A stretch of 64,000 nucleotides of DNA from Bimastos eiseni (GCA_959347315.1 OY365819.1:24953995-25017994); one strand, 5' to 3'. Numbered from the stretch's first letter, positions 20,261-32,609 are shown. Notes: a model not told the origin generated them from the letters alone. Translations and numbers: made by a program.

Positions 20261-21831
20261 TTGAATTTCTTGGGAAATTTCCCCAATAAGTTTATCACTA
20301 CAGGGTCTTTGTGAAAACATTTGTGCCGACGTTTGCAAGGATTTAATAGAAGAAGTTGACTCAATAAAATGAATTTATCAGGAAAATATTAGCTACAAAG
20401 TTATTCAACCTTTTCAGTTGTAAAATAAACTGCATGAAATTTCGCTACAGAATCTCTTCCCCAATTTCATTAATGCTATGAGGATTCTTTGCCTTCCAGG
20501 TTTCGTTGTAAGTGCGGAGAAATAATTCGGTGTATTAAAACGAGTCAAAAACTAGTAGCGGGCAACAATGCGTCAAAACAGAGTCAATTGATTGACAACA
20601 TTGGCCATTGAGGCGGAGTTGGCAAGAACTTTAAATTGTGATTCAATTATTGATTCGAAAAGGCCAGAAAGGCCGCCATAAGGATTAATCGAGCATATTA
20701 AAGTAGAAATAGGGCCTAAATAAATAAAAATCTAGTTAATACAACCATGTGTTTTGTTAAAAAATTGTTAACAATTACAGAAAAGGCTTACAAATAAATT
20801 AGTTGTAAACCTTTTACAAATAAATTTGAAATAATCAAAGGGCAGGGGCCCTTTTTTCGGGGTGGGGCCCCGGTAATTTTCCCTCTTCCTCTCTCAATGG
20901 GCCAGACAACAGGGCTGATGCTGTCGAAACTACTTATAAATATCACAACGTCTTTTTACTCCAGCATACAACTATCACTTTGATTTCGGAAGTGTGAACA
21001 CACTTTCATCTAAGCTTTGATCTTTCTGAATTCAGATTTTAGAGGCAAAACGGCATCACGCCATCCACCTTCCCAACAGAAACCAGTGAATTTCATTATA
21101 AGATGTGGTCAAACCTCTGCACTCGCTGCACTTCGATAAATTCCGAATATCGTATTCACTTCGAAACCTTGCAAAACTTCAAGCGCCATCGAGGAAAGAA
21201 ATTCAGATAAAATGGAATCAGCTTGGATGAAACAATGCTTGATAGACGTTTTTGCTGTTGAATTGTATTTAATAAGGTAATTTCGGGTGACTCATAGTAA
21301 GCTATGCCAGAATTAAACCAAAAATTGGAAATCTTAACCTAATTAGTGTCAAAGCGATTTTTTATTGCAATGTGTTAAGTGGGCTCTAGGGTCATTCTCA
21401 TTAAAACCTACAGGGAACCTAATTATGGGAAACTTTATAACTTGATTTTTAATGTGGTTGATATCTGGCAAAATAACGCTATTTTTACCCAATCTGCCTC
21501 TGAGCCGCTCTACATTTAGCGTCTTTGGTTGAATGTTTATGTCGATAATATACAATTTAATTTATTAATTTCGTGAAATTTGCTGCTTTAGACAAGTCTT
21601 AAGTTAGTTTCGTATTTTTAGGAATTGCATTGATTTGATCGGCTAATTTAGCCTGGTAACGTTATATGAGATCTTATTTATAATTCCATAGAATTCAGCA
21701 TAAATGGCCAGTCCATCCGATAACTCGATCAGAGCTGTACAAGGATAATTGTATTATTTGCCGTCCTGTTACTAGTCCCTGGAATCATTTTAAACCGGAT
21801 TTTCTTCCTCTCACTTGTCTTACTGTCGTTA
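20261..21831. other. Mostly featureless AT-rich DNA
   Basis: No coding exon is seen. A G/C-rich patch at about 20838-20875 (GGGGTGGGGCCCC and nearby pyrimidines) looks like a transposon end, but I could not pair it. Confidence 0.4.
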
Positions 21832-22160
21832 CTTATAGTACTTAGGACTCCAACTTACGCATAGCATTTTTGATTTTTTTGGTCCTTTGCCGTTGGTCAG
21901 AACAAATACTTCCGGCGCGTGATTTACACAGAGGAGTAAGTAAGCTTCGTATATGTCTAAAAATGACACTAACCTTAACCCTAGCACTAACCTTAAGCGA
22001 CCCACACAACGCCTAGACTGACCTTAAACGACCCTCACGATGCGTAATTATAAGAAATTATAGGTTTTTAGAGTGCAGGAGCGCTAAAGGCTGTGCAGAA
22101 GTATCCACACAAGCCACGCTCAAAATATTATGCGTGAGTTGGAGTCCTAAGAACTATAAG
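21832..22160. mobile_element. MITE with ~40-bp inverted ends, TA flanks
   Basis: The left end CTTATAGTACTTAGGACTCC and the inverse of the right end CTTATAGTTCTTAGGACTCC match, and similarity extends to about 40 bp. TA dinucleotides adjoin both ends (21830-21831, 22161-22162), as for Tc1/mariner-like elements. The interior has repeats of the type GACCCTCACGATGC, also seen at 26290-26340. No coding frame. Confidence 0.65.
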
Positions 22161-22414
22161 TAAGCCGAAAACCCGTCTTAGATGCTGGTATTCGCTTCTA
22201 CATGGGTTGCAATCCAGATATAGTTAGGGTGCATGAATGATGCAGAATATTTTTTAAGAGTGATCGAAAAGGCGAATTGCATAGGCGTAGGTCAGGTAGT
22301 GTTGATGCTGATCAGTCAGGAAGTCAGGTTAAGGTTCTCCGTTCATCGAGTTTACTTATATTTGATTGTAAACGAGACTGCTTTTTTTGCACCAAGCCCG
22401 CGCGGCTATTGATA

Positions 22415-22620
22415 CTACCCAGATAACCAACCACGGCGGGGCGACGTCGGTAACACGTCCACAAACTCATCAGTATCCGACGTCTCATCGACATCTTGCC
22501 GCTCAGATATCCGGCGAGTTTGTCAGACGTCGGCCCGACATCGATTTCCGACGTCAATCCGATGTATCTAATTCACGTCGTCCCGACGGCGTTTTCCGAC
22601 GTCTTTAATTAACGTCGGTT
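22415..22620. repeat. Left terminal region with GACGTC iterons
   Basis: It starts with CTACCCAGATAACCAACCA and then carries seven or more GACGTC/GACATC units. The start matches the inverse of 28182-28216 (CTACCCAGTAAACCACTA). It could be one end of a 5.8-kb element or a solo terminal repeat. Confidence 0.45.
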
Positions 22621-24315
22621 CGACATCAGTTCAAATATCAAGACAGTGCTTCACAATCAGTTACCGTGCCCAATGCATGGTACCCGATTTCTTTATCAGT
22701 CAAATTTTCCCATGTTACAAATGAAGTGGCCTACAATGATTATAGACAATATCGTTATAGGGTTTAAGCTCAGATGAAGACTTTTGTGAAAAGGTAGATT
22801 TAGCTCTCACTCAGTCTTTATTCAACATCAGTTTAATAAATGTATGAGTACATAATATGCAATTTATGGGGTTCAAGAAAACCAGAAAACCCCAAACAGA
22901 AAACTAGAGGTAAAGGACTTCTCCAATGCTTTGCTCTGAGCAGATTTGGGTCTACTCTAATCATATCTTGGCCACAACTGTTGGGGCAGATATGTGTTAT
23001 TTATAGTAGGCCTAGTCACAATCTAATGTTCATCATCTTTATGCGCACAATGATAGTTTGTAATGTTGAAGTAGAACATAGAAATCTATAATATAGTCAT
23101 TTTAACTTTATATACAACTCAGTTTCAATTCCATTATATTGTTTCAATAGTAGTCCAATCTTCAGATATAACAGGTAATAATCATAATAAACCGGCATCA
23201 ATAAAATAACACATTGGAAGCAATAGGAACCCAGTTGGGACAGTCCCAATTTAGCATGACATGGGAGGAGATTCTTATCATATTGGTACATAAATACACA
23301 GCTTGCACAAATTCAATTGATAGATATTTGTTCTGCAGGATGATAAGCCTAGTGCAGGCATTAAAATAAAGGCTGTGCTTTAACTTACAAAGTATGCATA
23401 TATCACAGCAATTAACTCACAAGGGCACTCAGGTACAGCTACCTAGGGCAATGTGGCAGTTCATAATGTTCTTTATGTTTATGTAGTTATTATGAGTTCA
23501 AAGCATTCTCAATCTTGACTTGTTCGATGAGCATGTAGAAATTCTGAAGAGGGGCACTTTGGTTAGAAGCGTCTCAAATTGACTCCTGAAGTCCACAAGC
23601 GACTCCAGTCCTTAATTCACAGGCATCGAGGAGTTGCTGGAGCTTTTGACCACAGTGCTGAACACTGCAGATGAAAAGGCAGGCCCGTCACACAGCATTG
23701 ATTACGGATGCTTGGAAGTCGAAGATGCCATTTTCGTTCTGGTTCCTATCCTTTCCCTTGGATGCACCGGGGACGTGTGTGCGTTTGCAGCCCCGTATTC
23801 TCCCTGTTTGTCGGAGGGAACAGGTCTGTGGGCATTCGGAACAGTCACCTTCTTGCTTCTCAGAGACTCTTTGCATGCCATGCTCTGCAAATACTTAGCT
23901 ATAGGCCTACAGACAAAATAAAAAAAGAAAACAGCATGTAGAAGGCAGCACAAATTCACGAATCATAAATGCTAATCCATAGCCAATGTCGTTGTGGGGA
24001 CCACGGTACAGGACATATTTGTGAGGTCCTGAATCGTACATAGAAGCATGTGACCTGTTACGTAGTCGTGTGGCAGCACATGGTTCTGTGTTTTTTCACC
24101 AAGAGAATCCCATTGCTTGTATGCCTTTCCTTAACCTATTCCTATGCTTGGGCTCCTCGGATAATTTGTAACTAATTCACGGATATGGATAACTATTAAG
24201 ACTCGTGAATTAGTGACATCATGACAACTAGCGCTAATCAATTAAAAAATATACCATACAATACTGCAATAACTAGGTGGTGCTTGGATGATTTTTACCT
24301 TAATGTAAAAAAGAT
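22621..24315. other. No gene recognised
   Basis: Overlapping open frames at 23634-23941 on both strands reflect locally higher GC. None resembles a known protein, and no splice-bounded exon stands out. Confidence 0.4.
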
Positions 24316-24540
24316 GTGGCATGGTTGCCGAGCGGTTAGAGCGGTCAGCCCGCAAAAGGCTCAGTGTGCGCTGAGCGAGCGGGTTCGACCCTCGTCTGGG
24401 GTGTCACTGTGTAGGGACCTTGAGCAAGTCCTTCGCACACAATGCTCTGCATTACCACTACAGTTGCGTCATCGAGACGTGTACGCGCTTTCGAACGCGA
24501 CTTGTGATAAAGAGCGTTATAAATGCCAAGTATCTCTATG

Positions 24541-24541
<1 letters not shown>
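24316..24541 (+). mobile_element. tRNA-derived SINE, complete
   Basis: The tRNA-like head has an A box (TTGCCGAGCGGTTAGAGCGG) and a B box (GGGTTCGACC at 24381-24390), Leu/Ser-like in layout. A core beginning at GGGACCTTGAGCAAGTCC follows, shared with 2068, 10890, 55984 and 62625. The tail, AAGAGCGTTATAAATGCCAA, differs from those copies and resembles the 3' tail of the LINE at 57079-57440. It ends in (AT)n. The head would provide an internal RNA polymerase III promoter. Confidence 0.85.
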
Positions 24542-24571
<30 letters not shown>

Positions 24572-24763
24572 TAATAATTAAAGTTAAATTAAATTAATTG
24601 AAAGCTGAGATATCAATTGGGAAACCCTAATATTAATGCCAAAAAGAAGGCTGCCCATTCAGTTCAGATTTGGCATCTTGTTTAAAAACAATGTCTATGG
24701 AGTCAACAAACTGGAATATCACATCTTATACAAGTGTTGTGCATTCAATATTGCATCTGTGAA

Positions 24764-24990
24764 CGGGGCCGTACCGAGGGAGGGGCCAGCGGGACCGTTG
24801 CCCAGGGCACAAATGTGCAAATTGCGCAAATTTCAGGTTGGAATAACTTATTAATCCATAAAATGCACTATTTTAAAAATGTGGGGGCGCCAGATTGATG
24901 CTAAGCACAGGGCGCAAATACCATTTTCAAAATGTAAGGTGCCAGATTGATGCTGGGCACAGGACACGATTACAGCTCGATACGGCCCAG
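24764..24990. mobile_element. hAT-like MITE, 227 bp, perfect 8-bp TSD
   Basis: The left terminus CGGGGCCGTACCGAG and the inverse right terminus CTGGGCCGTATCGAG match. Identical TCTGTGAA duplications lie at 24756-24763 and 24991-24998. The interior has a tandem duplication of a unit with GCCAGATTGATGCT. No coding capacity. Confidence 0.85.
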
Positions 24991-25399
24991 TCTGTGAAGT
25001 ATTTTGGCTAAGAATTTCTGCACAATTCATCACAAAAAGTAAAAAAATTGTTAAACCTGCATCAATGTCCAATATGTCAAAATCTTGCAAGTCCTCATTT
25101 TACAATACAATACAACTATCATTTATAGCGCTCCTTAATAAAACAGATCTTACTTAAAGGACGTGTTACAGAACAGTCATGCGCACTTCTAAAGCGTAAT
25201 TTGCTGATATAATGTCACATTGAAAGACTAGCCATGAACTTTCAATTGCAATAATTTTAAGATGTGCTTGCCATGCTGCGCACAAAAGTTGAATTGCTAC
25301 ATATATGCCAACCCTTCATCAGCAGGACCATGAGTATGTCAACTGTAGTGACCTACTAACCTTGATGATCAACCCTCCGATGACCCCATGGTAATCATG

Positions 25400-25517
25400 A
25401 GTGATGAACCAAAACTTGAGAATTTCTATAAATATTAGAAACTCGGACTCGGAACAATTAAACTCGTAAACTCGATACTCTGACTCGACACAAAATAGAC
25501 ACTCGGTTCATCCCTAA
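25400..25517. mobile_element. Short hAT-like MITE, 118 bp
   Basis: It is flanked by TAATCATG at 25392-25399 and 25518-25525. The ends contain inverted GATGAACC. The interior is rich in ACTCG repeats. The two ends are not identical in length (one has two extra bases). Confidence 0.6.
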
Positions 25518-26079
25518 TAATCATGGCCTATAAAACAAAATCATCATAACAAACCTAAGTTTTTTTATGTTTCTGTCATCTAAAGGCTCTATATAAAGTC
25601 TCAAAAGAATCCAAAATAACTGAGTAAATTGTTCTGGTGGAGGCATTATATATTTACGAATTTACAATGCGAAAATTAGAGGCATGGCTTTTAAAATTCA
25701 CAATTGAAGGCTGACTTCAATTATTCACACCATAATAAAGTTCTCCCAACACACTTTGATTGTGATGTCCATTATGTGCAACGTATCTGATCTGTAACAA
25801 TAACATAATCATGGAAAGAAAACTGAAATAAAACTATCTACACGCATGCATGCCTTCCATCAGAGAAAATGTGCTGCATGATTATTTCACAAATGAAATA
25901 TTTCTTAAGAAATTGTAAATTTTTAAGAATTTTTTTAAAATATAATAATCTTGATTGGGTGTGTTGGCACTGTTCCCAGCTACAATAATGGTTTAAGTGA
26001 AGGCAGAAAAAAAGCATCTACTGTTCACAAGCACATGCTATTTTTCTGGAGATTTCAACAACGTGGCGGGTGTGGATTA

Positions 26080-26430
26080 ATTCGAACCACGAACCGGCGA
26101 ACTGGTAAAATGTGAACCGTTTGCGAACTTGTCTTCGATTGGCTGCCAAAAGCCATGTGACAGGTTCGCGCCTATGGTTGCCATTTATATATGTATTCAT
26201 GCGGCCAAAGGCTCTCTGCAATTATCTATAAACGATACTAGCCATGACCCTGAACGCTATCTATCAACTACACTAACCCTAATAATAACCGACCCTCACG
26301 ATGCCCACCCTGACCCTAACCGACCATCACGATGCCTTAACCTGATCCGTTCGCATCTATGGTTCGAATTTTGGTTCGCGTTTTAGCGGTTTGCAGTTCG
26401 CCGCTTCGCATTTTATCAACACCCCAAAGT
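26080..26430. repeat. Inverted CGAAC-rich repeat, possible MITE
   Basis: CGAACCGGCGAACTG at 26090-26104 pairs with the inverse of 26394-26408. More GTTCGC/GCGAAC units surround both. The interior includes the GACCCTCACGATGC-type repeat also seen in the 21832-22160 MITE. No target duplication identified. Confidence 0.4.
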
Positions 26431-26521
26431 GGCAGCCGCCATATTTCAAACAACCAAAAACGAACAGTAAAAATTTTCCACGTGCTTCTGCTGGTCAGTT
26501 ACACAACATCTATTGCTGTGA

Positions 26522-27361
26522 GGGCACAGGTAAAATGCTGATTTGCTGGTCTGCTGAGGTAAAATGCTGATCGGAACTTGCTGATTGGTCATCATTTTAC
26601 AAAGCTGACAATCAGCAAGGTGAATGGTAAAATGCTGATGGGTAAAATGCTGATTTGTAAAATTAACAAACAAGTATTTATGAAGCCTTTAAGCCTGTTT
26701 GGTTTAAAGAGTTCATGAAGCATTAATCAATGTACTAATTGCATTAATGACAGTTAATTAGAACTTTGTTGTCTTCAATATAGTCAAAATCAACAGACAG
26801 CACTGTTTGTGAGGCATTGGCCATCATAGGCCTACTAATGTATTAGTCGCAGTTAATCAGAACATAGTTGTCTTCAATACTGGTTTATATAATAAAGGCC
26901 TTAGTTCATGAAGCATTAAAATCAACAAACAGCCAGCACTGTTTATCAGTAAAGTCAATCAGAAATGGTTGACTGATTGGTATATATTTTCATTACCCAC
27001 AGAAATGTTAAAATTTGAAAAGTTAGGATACATTTGATTTGAATATAGTGAAAACATGAGTGATATCTGCGAGTTAATTGCTACTCAAGCAGTAAATGCA
27101 ATTGAGAATCGACCGACAGGTGGAGCAATTATTCATTAAGAAAACAATATAGGCCTACGTTCATGATAATTATGTGAAAATAACAGTTGTTCAATAGTTT
27201 CCTCAGATTGCTACGTGCAAATAAAAGTTGTTCAATAGTTTCTTCATATTGTTGTTTATAAAAACGAAAATCAGCAAATCAGCATTTTACCCACCAATCA
27301 GCAATTTCCGATCAGCATTTAACCTACCCCCGATCAGCAAATCATCATTTTATCTGTGCCC
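26522..27361. mobile_element. 840-bp non-autonomous transposon with long TIRs and 9-bp TSD
   Basis: Termini GGGCACAG...CTGTGCCC are bounded by perfect TTGCTGTGA duplications (26513-26521, 27362-27370). The inverted ends run 70-100 bp and are themselves built from TAAAATGCTGAT units. The interior (26700-26960) holds a diverged tandem duplication with GTTCATGAAGCATTAA. The 9-bp duplication and long ends suggest a Mutator-like element, an inference. No transposase frame. Confidence 0.85.
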
Positions 27362-27624
27362 TTGCTGTGACTATTGTGACTGCAGTATCGGACAATGAAC
27401 GTTTAATGTGTAACTTTGAATAATCGGCAACCATTGAACGCGCCAATCTTCGAGCATTTTACAATCTTAAAGCGAATGTCAAAAGCGGAGATATGGTGGC
27501 TGCTAATAACCGAGAGACTTTACCCGATCCAACTACAGTGATAGACGCCTAGCAGGCAACCACACCGGCAGGTGTGAAAACCTGTTTGACTATATAATGT
27601 GCATTATTATAATCACCCATAATC

Positions 27625-27782
27625 GGTAGCACTAAACATCGAAAAAATACCGAAAAGCACCGAAAATGACGTACCCGTATAGTTTATCGATACAAGGCAA
27701 CATAAGTAATTTCTTTGTGCTTTTCGGTATCTTTTCGGTATCTTTCGGCCTTTTCGATGTATTTTAGGTGTTTAGTGCTACC
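27625..27782. mobile_element. Fold-back MITE, 158 bp
   Basis: The ends GGTAGCACTAAACA and the inverse TGTTTAGTGCTACC-type sequence match, followed by CCGAAAAG-rich inverted arms. Almost the whole element is a hairpin with a loop of about 50 bp. Target duplication unclear. Confidence 0.6.
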
Positions 27783-28139
27783 CCATGTGATCGGTAATGA
27801 ATATTATGCCTATGAATATTACGCAAAGGATTAAGGATATACAATCAAAATAACGTTTAATTAGGCCCAACGTAACGCTGCTATTTACAGTTACAACGTT
27901 TTAGTGATAAATATAAGACAGCGATGTGCATACCTCATTCAACGCTACTTCACAAAGAACGATCACGCATGGCATCAATTTAGAATGGTCGGCCATTAGC
28001 CCGCAGATGATTCGCTATCGCTCGGCCACGTGATCCAACTCAAGCAAGCCGCTGCCTCCCGCACTGCCAACGGAGCGGGAATTTTCGGCAGAGTCCTTCT
28101 CGTCGGGTTGAAAGCCAAACATACGAGCACCCTACGAGA

Positions 28140-28216
28140 TGCCGCGCAACGATGAGTTGCCGATTAAGAAGACGTCAATTTGACGTCGGGTCGCCGAGTA
28201 GTGGTTTACTGGGTAG
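28140..28216. repeat. Right terminal region matching 22415-22620
   Basis: Inverted CTACCCAG terminus preceded by two GACGTC units. See the paired left terminus. Confidence 0.45.
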
Positions 28217-28254
28217 GCACCCTAAGTAGAAGTATGAAAAAATATGCATTGCAG

Positions 28255-29650
28255 AAACTAAAGCTTTGTTTGCGACAATTCAGAGCGTCTGTGAGAGGCG
28301 AAAAGATGAGTGGAGTTTTGAGGTGCTTAGACGTTTGAAAACTCGTGGTGATGCCATTGCGCAATATCACACAAAATGTCACACATATTTCAGTGATGGT
28401 AGATCAAAGTCTTCAGTTGAGCAGGATGATGCAAAACAGGCAGATCGTGGTCGGTGACCAAATACAGACAAGTTGCAAATACATCAGCTGTCTGAAGTAT
28501 TTGCAACTTGACTGATACACTATGGAGAATTATACACAGCTGTTGAGGTTCAGGAAGAGATGAGAAACTTTGCAGATAGACCATGTGATTTATATTCTGT
28601 GAAGCATTTGAAGAAAATGTTACAGATGCATAATGGTGAGAAGATATGGTTTGCTAAGGTTTTTGGGTCACAAGGATGGATGGGATGTGCCTCAGAAGTA
28701 TATCATCACATATCATCAGTGACAAGTGTTACTGAGGGGTGCAGACAATGAGAAGGAGGATGAGTGGATAATTGAAGCTGCAACAAAACTATTGCAAGGT
28801 AGCCTACCAAGTATGTGATGCACAGTTTGTTTATGAAAGTTACCCTCTAAACACCACTATACGTGGTAGCAGTGTGAGATAGGTCAGTAACTGTTGATGC
28901 AGATTGTAGATTCTAGTGATTTAGCTCCACCATATAACAAATCCATTGAAGTTAGTTTGGACAAATCCAACTATGGTGCTTTTGGTTAGGTTCCAATTTA
29001 AAGATTACCTAAGGTAAGTGTTGGGAACTTTGTTATGGGTGGAAGAACATAGATTTTGGATTATACACCTTAAAATATACCATTTGTTGAACCATTTGTT
29101 GAACTGCAGCACTCACATACATTGCCAGTGTAACAGACCTCAATCCTGTTTGGCACTGTGGTTGGTTTTTTCATGAAGCATCTAAACCACGTCCAAATTG
29201 GGTGGTTTCATACAAAATGTAAGCATTGGTGAATATCAGCCACAGGCGGATTTTCTTATGTTGTCCATCGATCTGAATCCAAGTGACAAGTCTTATGACC
29301 TGTCAGCTTTGTCTTTTGTGGCTGTTACATTGTTACACCATGTGTTACTTTCGATCAACCACTGTTTAACAAGGCAGCGGAGGTCGTTGAATGACATAAA
29401 CTGAACATGGTCTGTATGCTGGATGGGTTTCATATTATCATGAGTTATCATGGCTGGCTCTGGCATTGCCGAAGTCTTGGAAAGTTGCTCTGATCCTAAC
29501 ATGGTTGGTCATGTGCTGGCAGGGAAAGCATATAATCGAGCAGTGGGTGGACACTTGTTGCTGGATTCTGCTTTGCATGTCATGCCCATTAGGGTGGTCC
29601 GCGATACAATGGTAAAATTCAACTTTGTCAAAACTAATATCCACAAGTCT
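28255..29650 (+). pseudogene. Decayed member of an uncharacterised multicopy gene family
   Basis: Fragments in several plus-strand frames follow a recognisable order. First come CERRKDEWSFEVLRRL and QYHTKCHTYFSD (28266-28457). DLYSVKHLKKMLQ follows (28560-28751). Next are NWVGFIQNVSIGEYQPQADF and IDLNPSDKSYDLSALSFV (29198-29404). Then VTFDQPLF- and LDGFHIIMS-type residues lie in a shifted frame. Finally there are MAGSGIAEVLESC and MVGHVLAGKAYNRAVGGHLL (29450-29653). I recall this arrangement from repeated, unnamed proteins of marine invertebrates, possibly transposon-derived, but cannot name a domain. Several frameshifts and stops show it is dead. Confidence 0.45.
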
Positions 29651-32609
29651 TAATCTGTTATACCTCACCCAAGTAAGATATGGTCCAAATTTTAAGCAGA
29701 TTGGAGCATTTCTAGAGGTCGCTCAAAGGCCTAACATTATTCTCATTATACCACAGTCAAGTGGAGATTATTGACTGTAATCTGCCGCTCAGAAGAGCTC
29801 CCTTACTCCCTTAGTGCTGAACTATTGGGTTGTATACTGGTTTTTAAAAATTATCAAATGCAGTAAAATACACATTATTATTAATTATTATTTGCCGCAT
29901 TGGGAAATGCTTTTGATTATAAAAATACAATTGAACGTCCTTTTTCTGCTGTTTTTGGAGCCTTATTTTGACCAACTGGAGGACCTCATGTTACTTTGTT
30001 CAGGAGGTTCCAGGCAGTACACTGACTTGGCGACGTATGAAGTGGCTTCCGATGCATCATCGCTAGCCACTTCATTATGTCGTCTATTCTATGTATTGCC
30101 ATCTTTTGACGCATACACTTCTGTTCTTCGAAAAGAAATCGAGAAATTAATTCTGCAAGGGAGCTCTGGAAGCGTTACATCCAAGAGAAGACTACAAGGA
30201 ATTCTTGAATCTCAGCTTGATCTTCATGGGTTGTGAAAGTGGAGCATCGATTTCCTGGGCACCTGGAGCATTCCATCATGAATGCTGGCTGTCATAAACC
30301 ATCTATGGTAATTATATATTTCTTTTCTATCAACAGATCTCTCTCACTTTTAAAGAAAGGCACAGTGTAAAAGAGCTGGCACTATTTGTGAGCCTGGCCT
30401 AAGTTGGGTTCTGGCACGATGCCCCTCTGCCCATGCGAGCACCACTTAGTGACCTACTGCTTCTTTAGGAGCTGAGTACAAATTTCAATAATTTATGACA
30501 GCCTCGACTGTGTTTGACAGGCATCTATGGCACATTCAGAAATTTTTGTTTGCTTGTCGTTGTTTGATGATAGAATTGGAGCAGATGTGAAAATACTTAT
30601 GGTGACAAATCTTCGCCTTCCACGGTCTCTCAATCATTCTGTGAAAGGCCTCGGTCATCCCCCGAACCTCTCAGCTCAGTTGGCTTTGCATCTTGCTTCA
30701 CAGAGAGAACTCCAAATGTCATCTTCGTGACAGAATGTGACTGTCATCTTTGACATTCTGCACCTGAATGGTAAAGAGAAGGCTCAAATCTTTCTGGGAA
30801 ATGACCTTGAAGAATAGTGCGACTATCCCTTCTACCAGGACCTCCAGACAGCAGCATCGATAATGAGTTGTGATTGACTCTGTTGAGAGAGAGCCCTTGT
30901 CTTGACGGAGTAGCATCACTGACAAAGAATGAGGAGTAGAGGCAGTTCCTTCTTTGGCTGGGAAACACCACAGGAATATCCAACTTGCTCCAAGGCCAGG
31001 CTGATGAATATGACATAGGGCACTCAGGACAGGGAATGACTGAATGAGTGTATTACTCAAGAAGAGTTCTAGTGCGTCCGTAATCCTTCTCCTGTTTAGT
31101 TGATGTAATACATGCTTTTTTCAACTCGAATTCCGTTTTTGTTCCTCAGTGCACAATTTCCACATTAACGATGTCAAATTTACATGGTGGGACATTTTGA
31201 CCTTGAGCGACCTCCAAATGCTCATCAATGTCTCTCAGATTTGGTAGAAATAGTAGCAGGCAGAAATAGAACAAAAAGAGTTGTGTAGCACAATTCTGAG
31301 CAAATTCATTTTTTGGACCATCCTAGTGCCTATAAATGCAAGGCTTGATTAGTTGTGATTCTTATGAGTGCAATGCTCTGAGTCAAGCCAACGTTGATGC
31401 CCTAAGGCAGTTGTATGATGGTGCTATGGAAGGGACATGAAACCTGCAGGAACTGGATCCACCTCAGTATTTGATACAGTTAGGCAATTCACTCGAGGAG
31501 CTTAAGATATCATCAGCGGCAAAGTCAAGAACTCATTAAAACTCATTACTATACCAAACTTGTGATGCATGTTTATAATTACAAGTCTCATATCTTATGT
31601 ATCCTTAAAACTCATTACTTTACCAAGCTTGTTATACATGTTATATAATTACAAGTTTCGTAATTTATGCGTCTCAACGCAATTGTAAGGAAAACGTTGT
31701 GGCACAAGCTTCTGCCACTTGACCAGGTAACTTTTGATGACCGCTGTGGTCATGCAGATTCCTCCCTTTACTCCTCCTGCAACAACCATTGTCATGTCCT
31801 AGGTTGTCTTTTGCGTCCTATCAACAGTTTAACCTTCTCACTCCAATTGCACAATTGAGAGATCTCGCATGCTGACACAATCATCGGGTGTGGTTTTATC
31901 TCCCGAATTCTATACAAATGAATCGAATGCTATGCAAATGAATCTATTCCTATAGTGATCATTATTCCTGTTGCTTAGGCTTGCTTTCTCTTTACTTTCA
32001 CTCACAACTCCAAGGAGGTGTGATGTACACGGGTGTAGTTGCTTCATATGATTATTTTGTATTTAAACATTCTTTGATTGTTCATTTATGATGCTTCCGC
32101 AGTCAATGATGTGCATGCTTATTTACTTACTTACCAGTTTTTTTATGTTCATACCATGTAACTCTCGTAAGACTCAAAGTCCAGCACTTTCATTCCATGT
32201 CCATTCGATTGCGTGACCCCATAGTTATGGAAATGGACACCAGGATCATGTAAATATGCCAACTTTTAAGAGTTACAGCCTTAAGTGTGTCATTTACTTG
32301 TGGGCTATCCTCAAATGTGTCATTTACCTGTAGGCTATTTTTTGACTATTTTGTGATTTTTTATTATTTTCTTGCATTGTGCACAATATAGGTGTGTCTT
32401 ACTGCAGTTACCTAACCAACCGATATTCCTAAAACTGCCTTGCTTTGGTATAATGAACATGTACAAAATGCATTAACTACTGCTTTGGCCCATATCCATT
32501 GACACATTTCGACATTTTTATCTTTATACCATGTCGATCTTCCTGTTTTAATGGTAGCTGTATTGATGAAAAGAATTTTGTTTGGCTGGAAGCTGCATTG
32601 CACCATTCC
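29651..32609. other. No gene recognised
   Basis: The longest frame (29814-30236) shows no known domain. Given its position it could be a remnant of the decayed gene upstream, but I cannot support that. The rest is AT-rich without visible repeats. Confidence 0.4.

Noticed and set aside
21960..22040. Telomere-like CCCTAA units (also near 26275-26330)
   Set aside because: They are irregular, mixed with GACCCTCACGATGC repeats, and internal to MITE-like structures.
23634..23941. Overlapping open frames on both strands
   Set aside because: The frames reflect higher local GC. No domain, splice signals or family resemblance.
24316..24392. Possible genuine tRNA gene
   Set aside because: A and B boxes are present, but no cloverleaf acceptor stem closes, and the sequence continues into a SINE core shared by four other loci.
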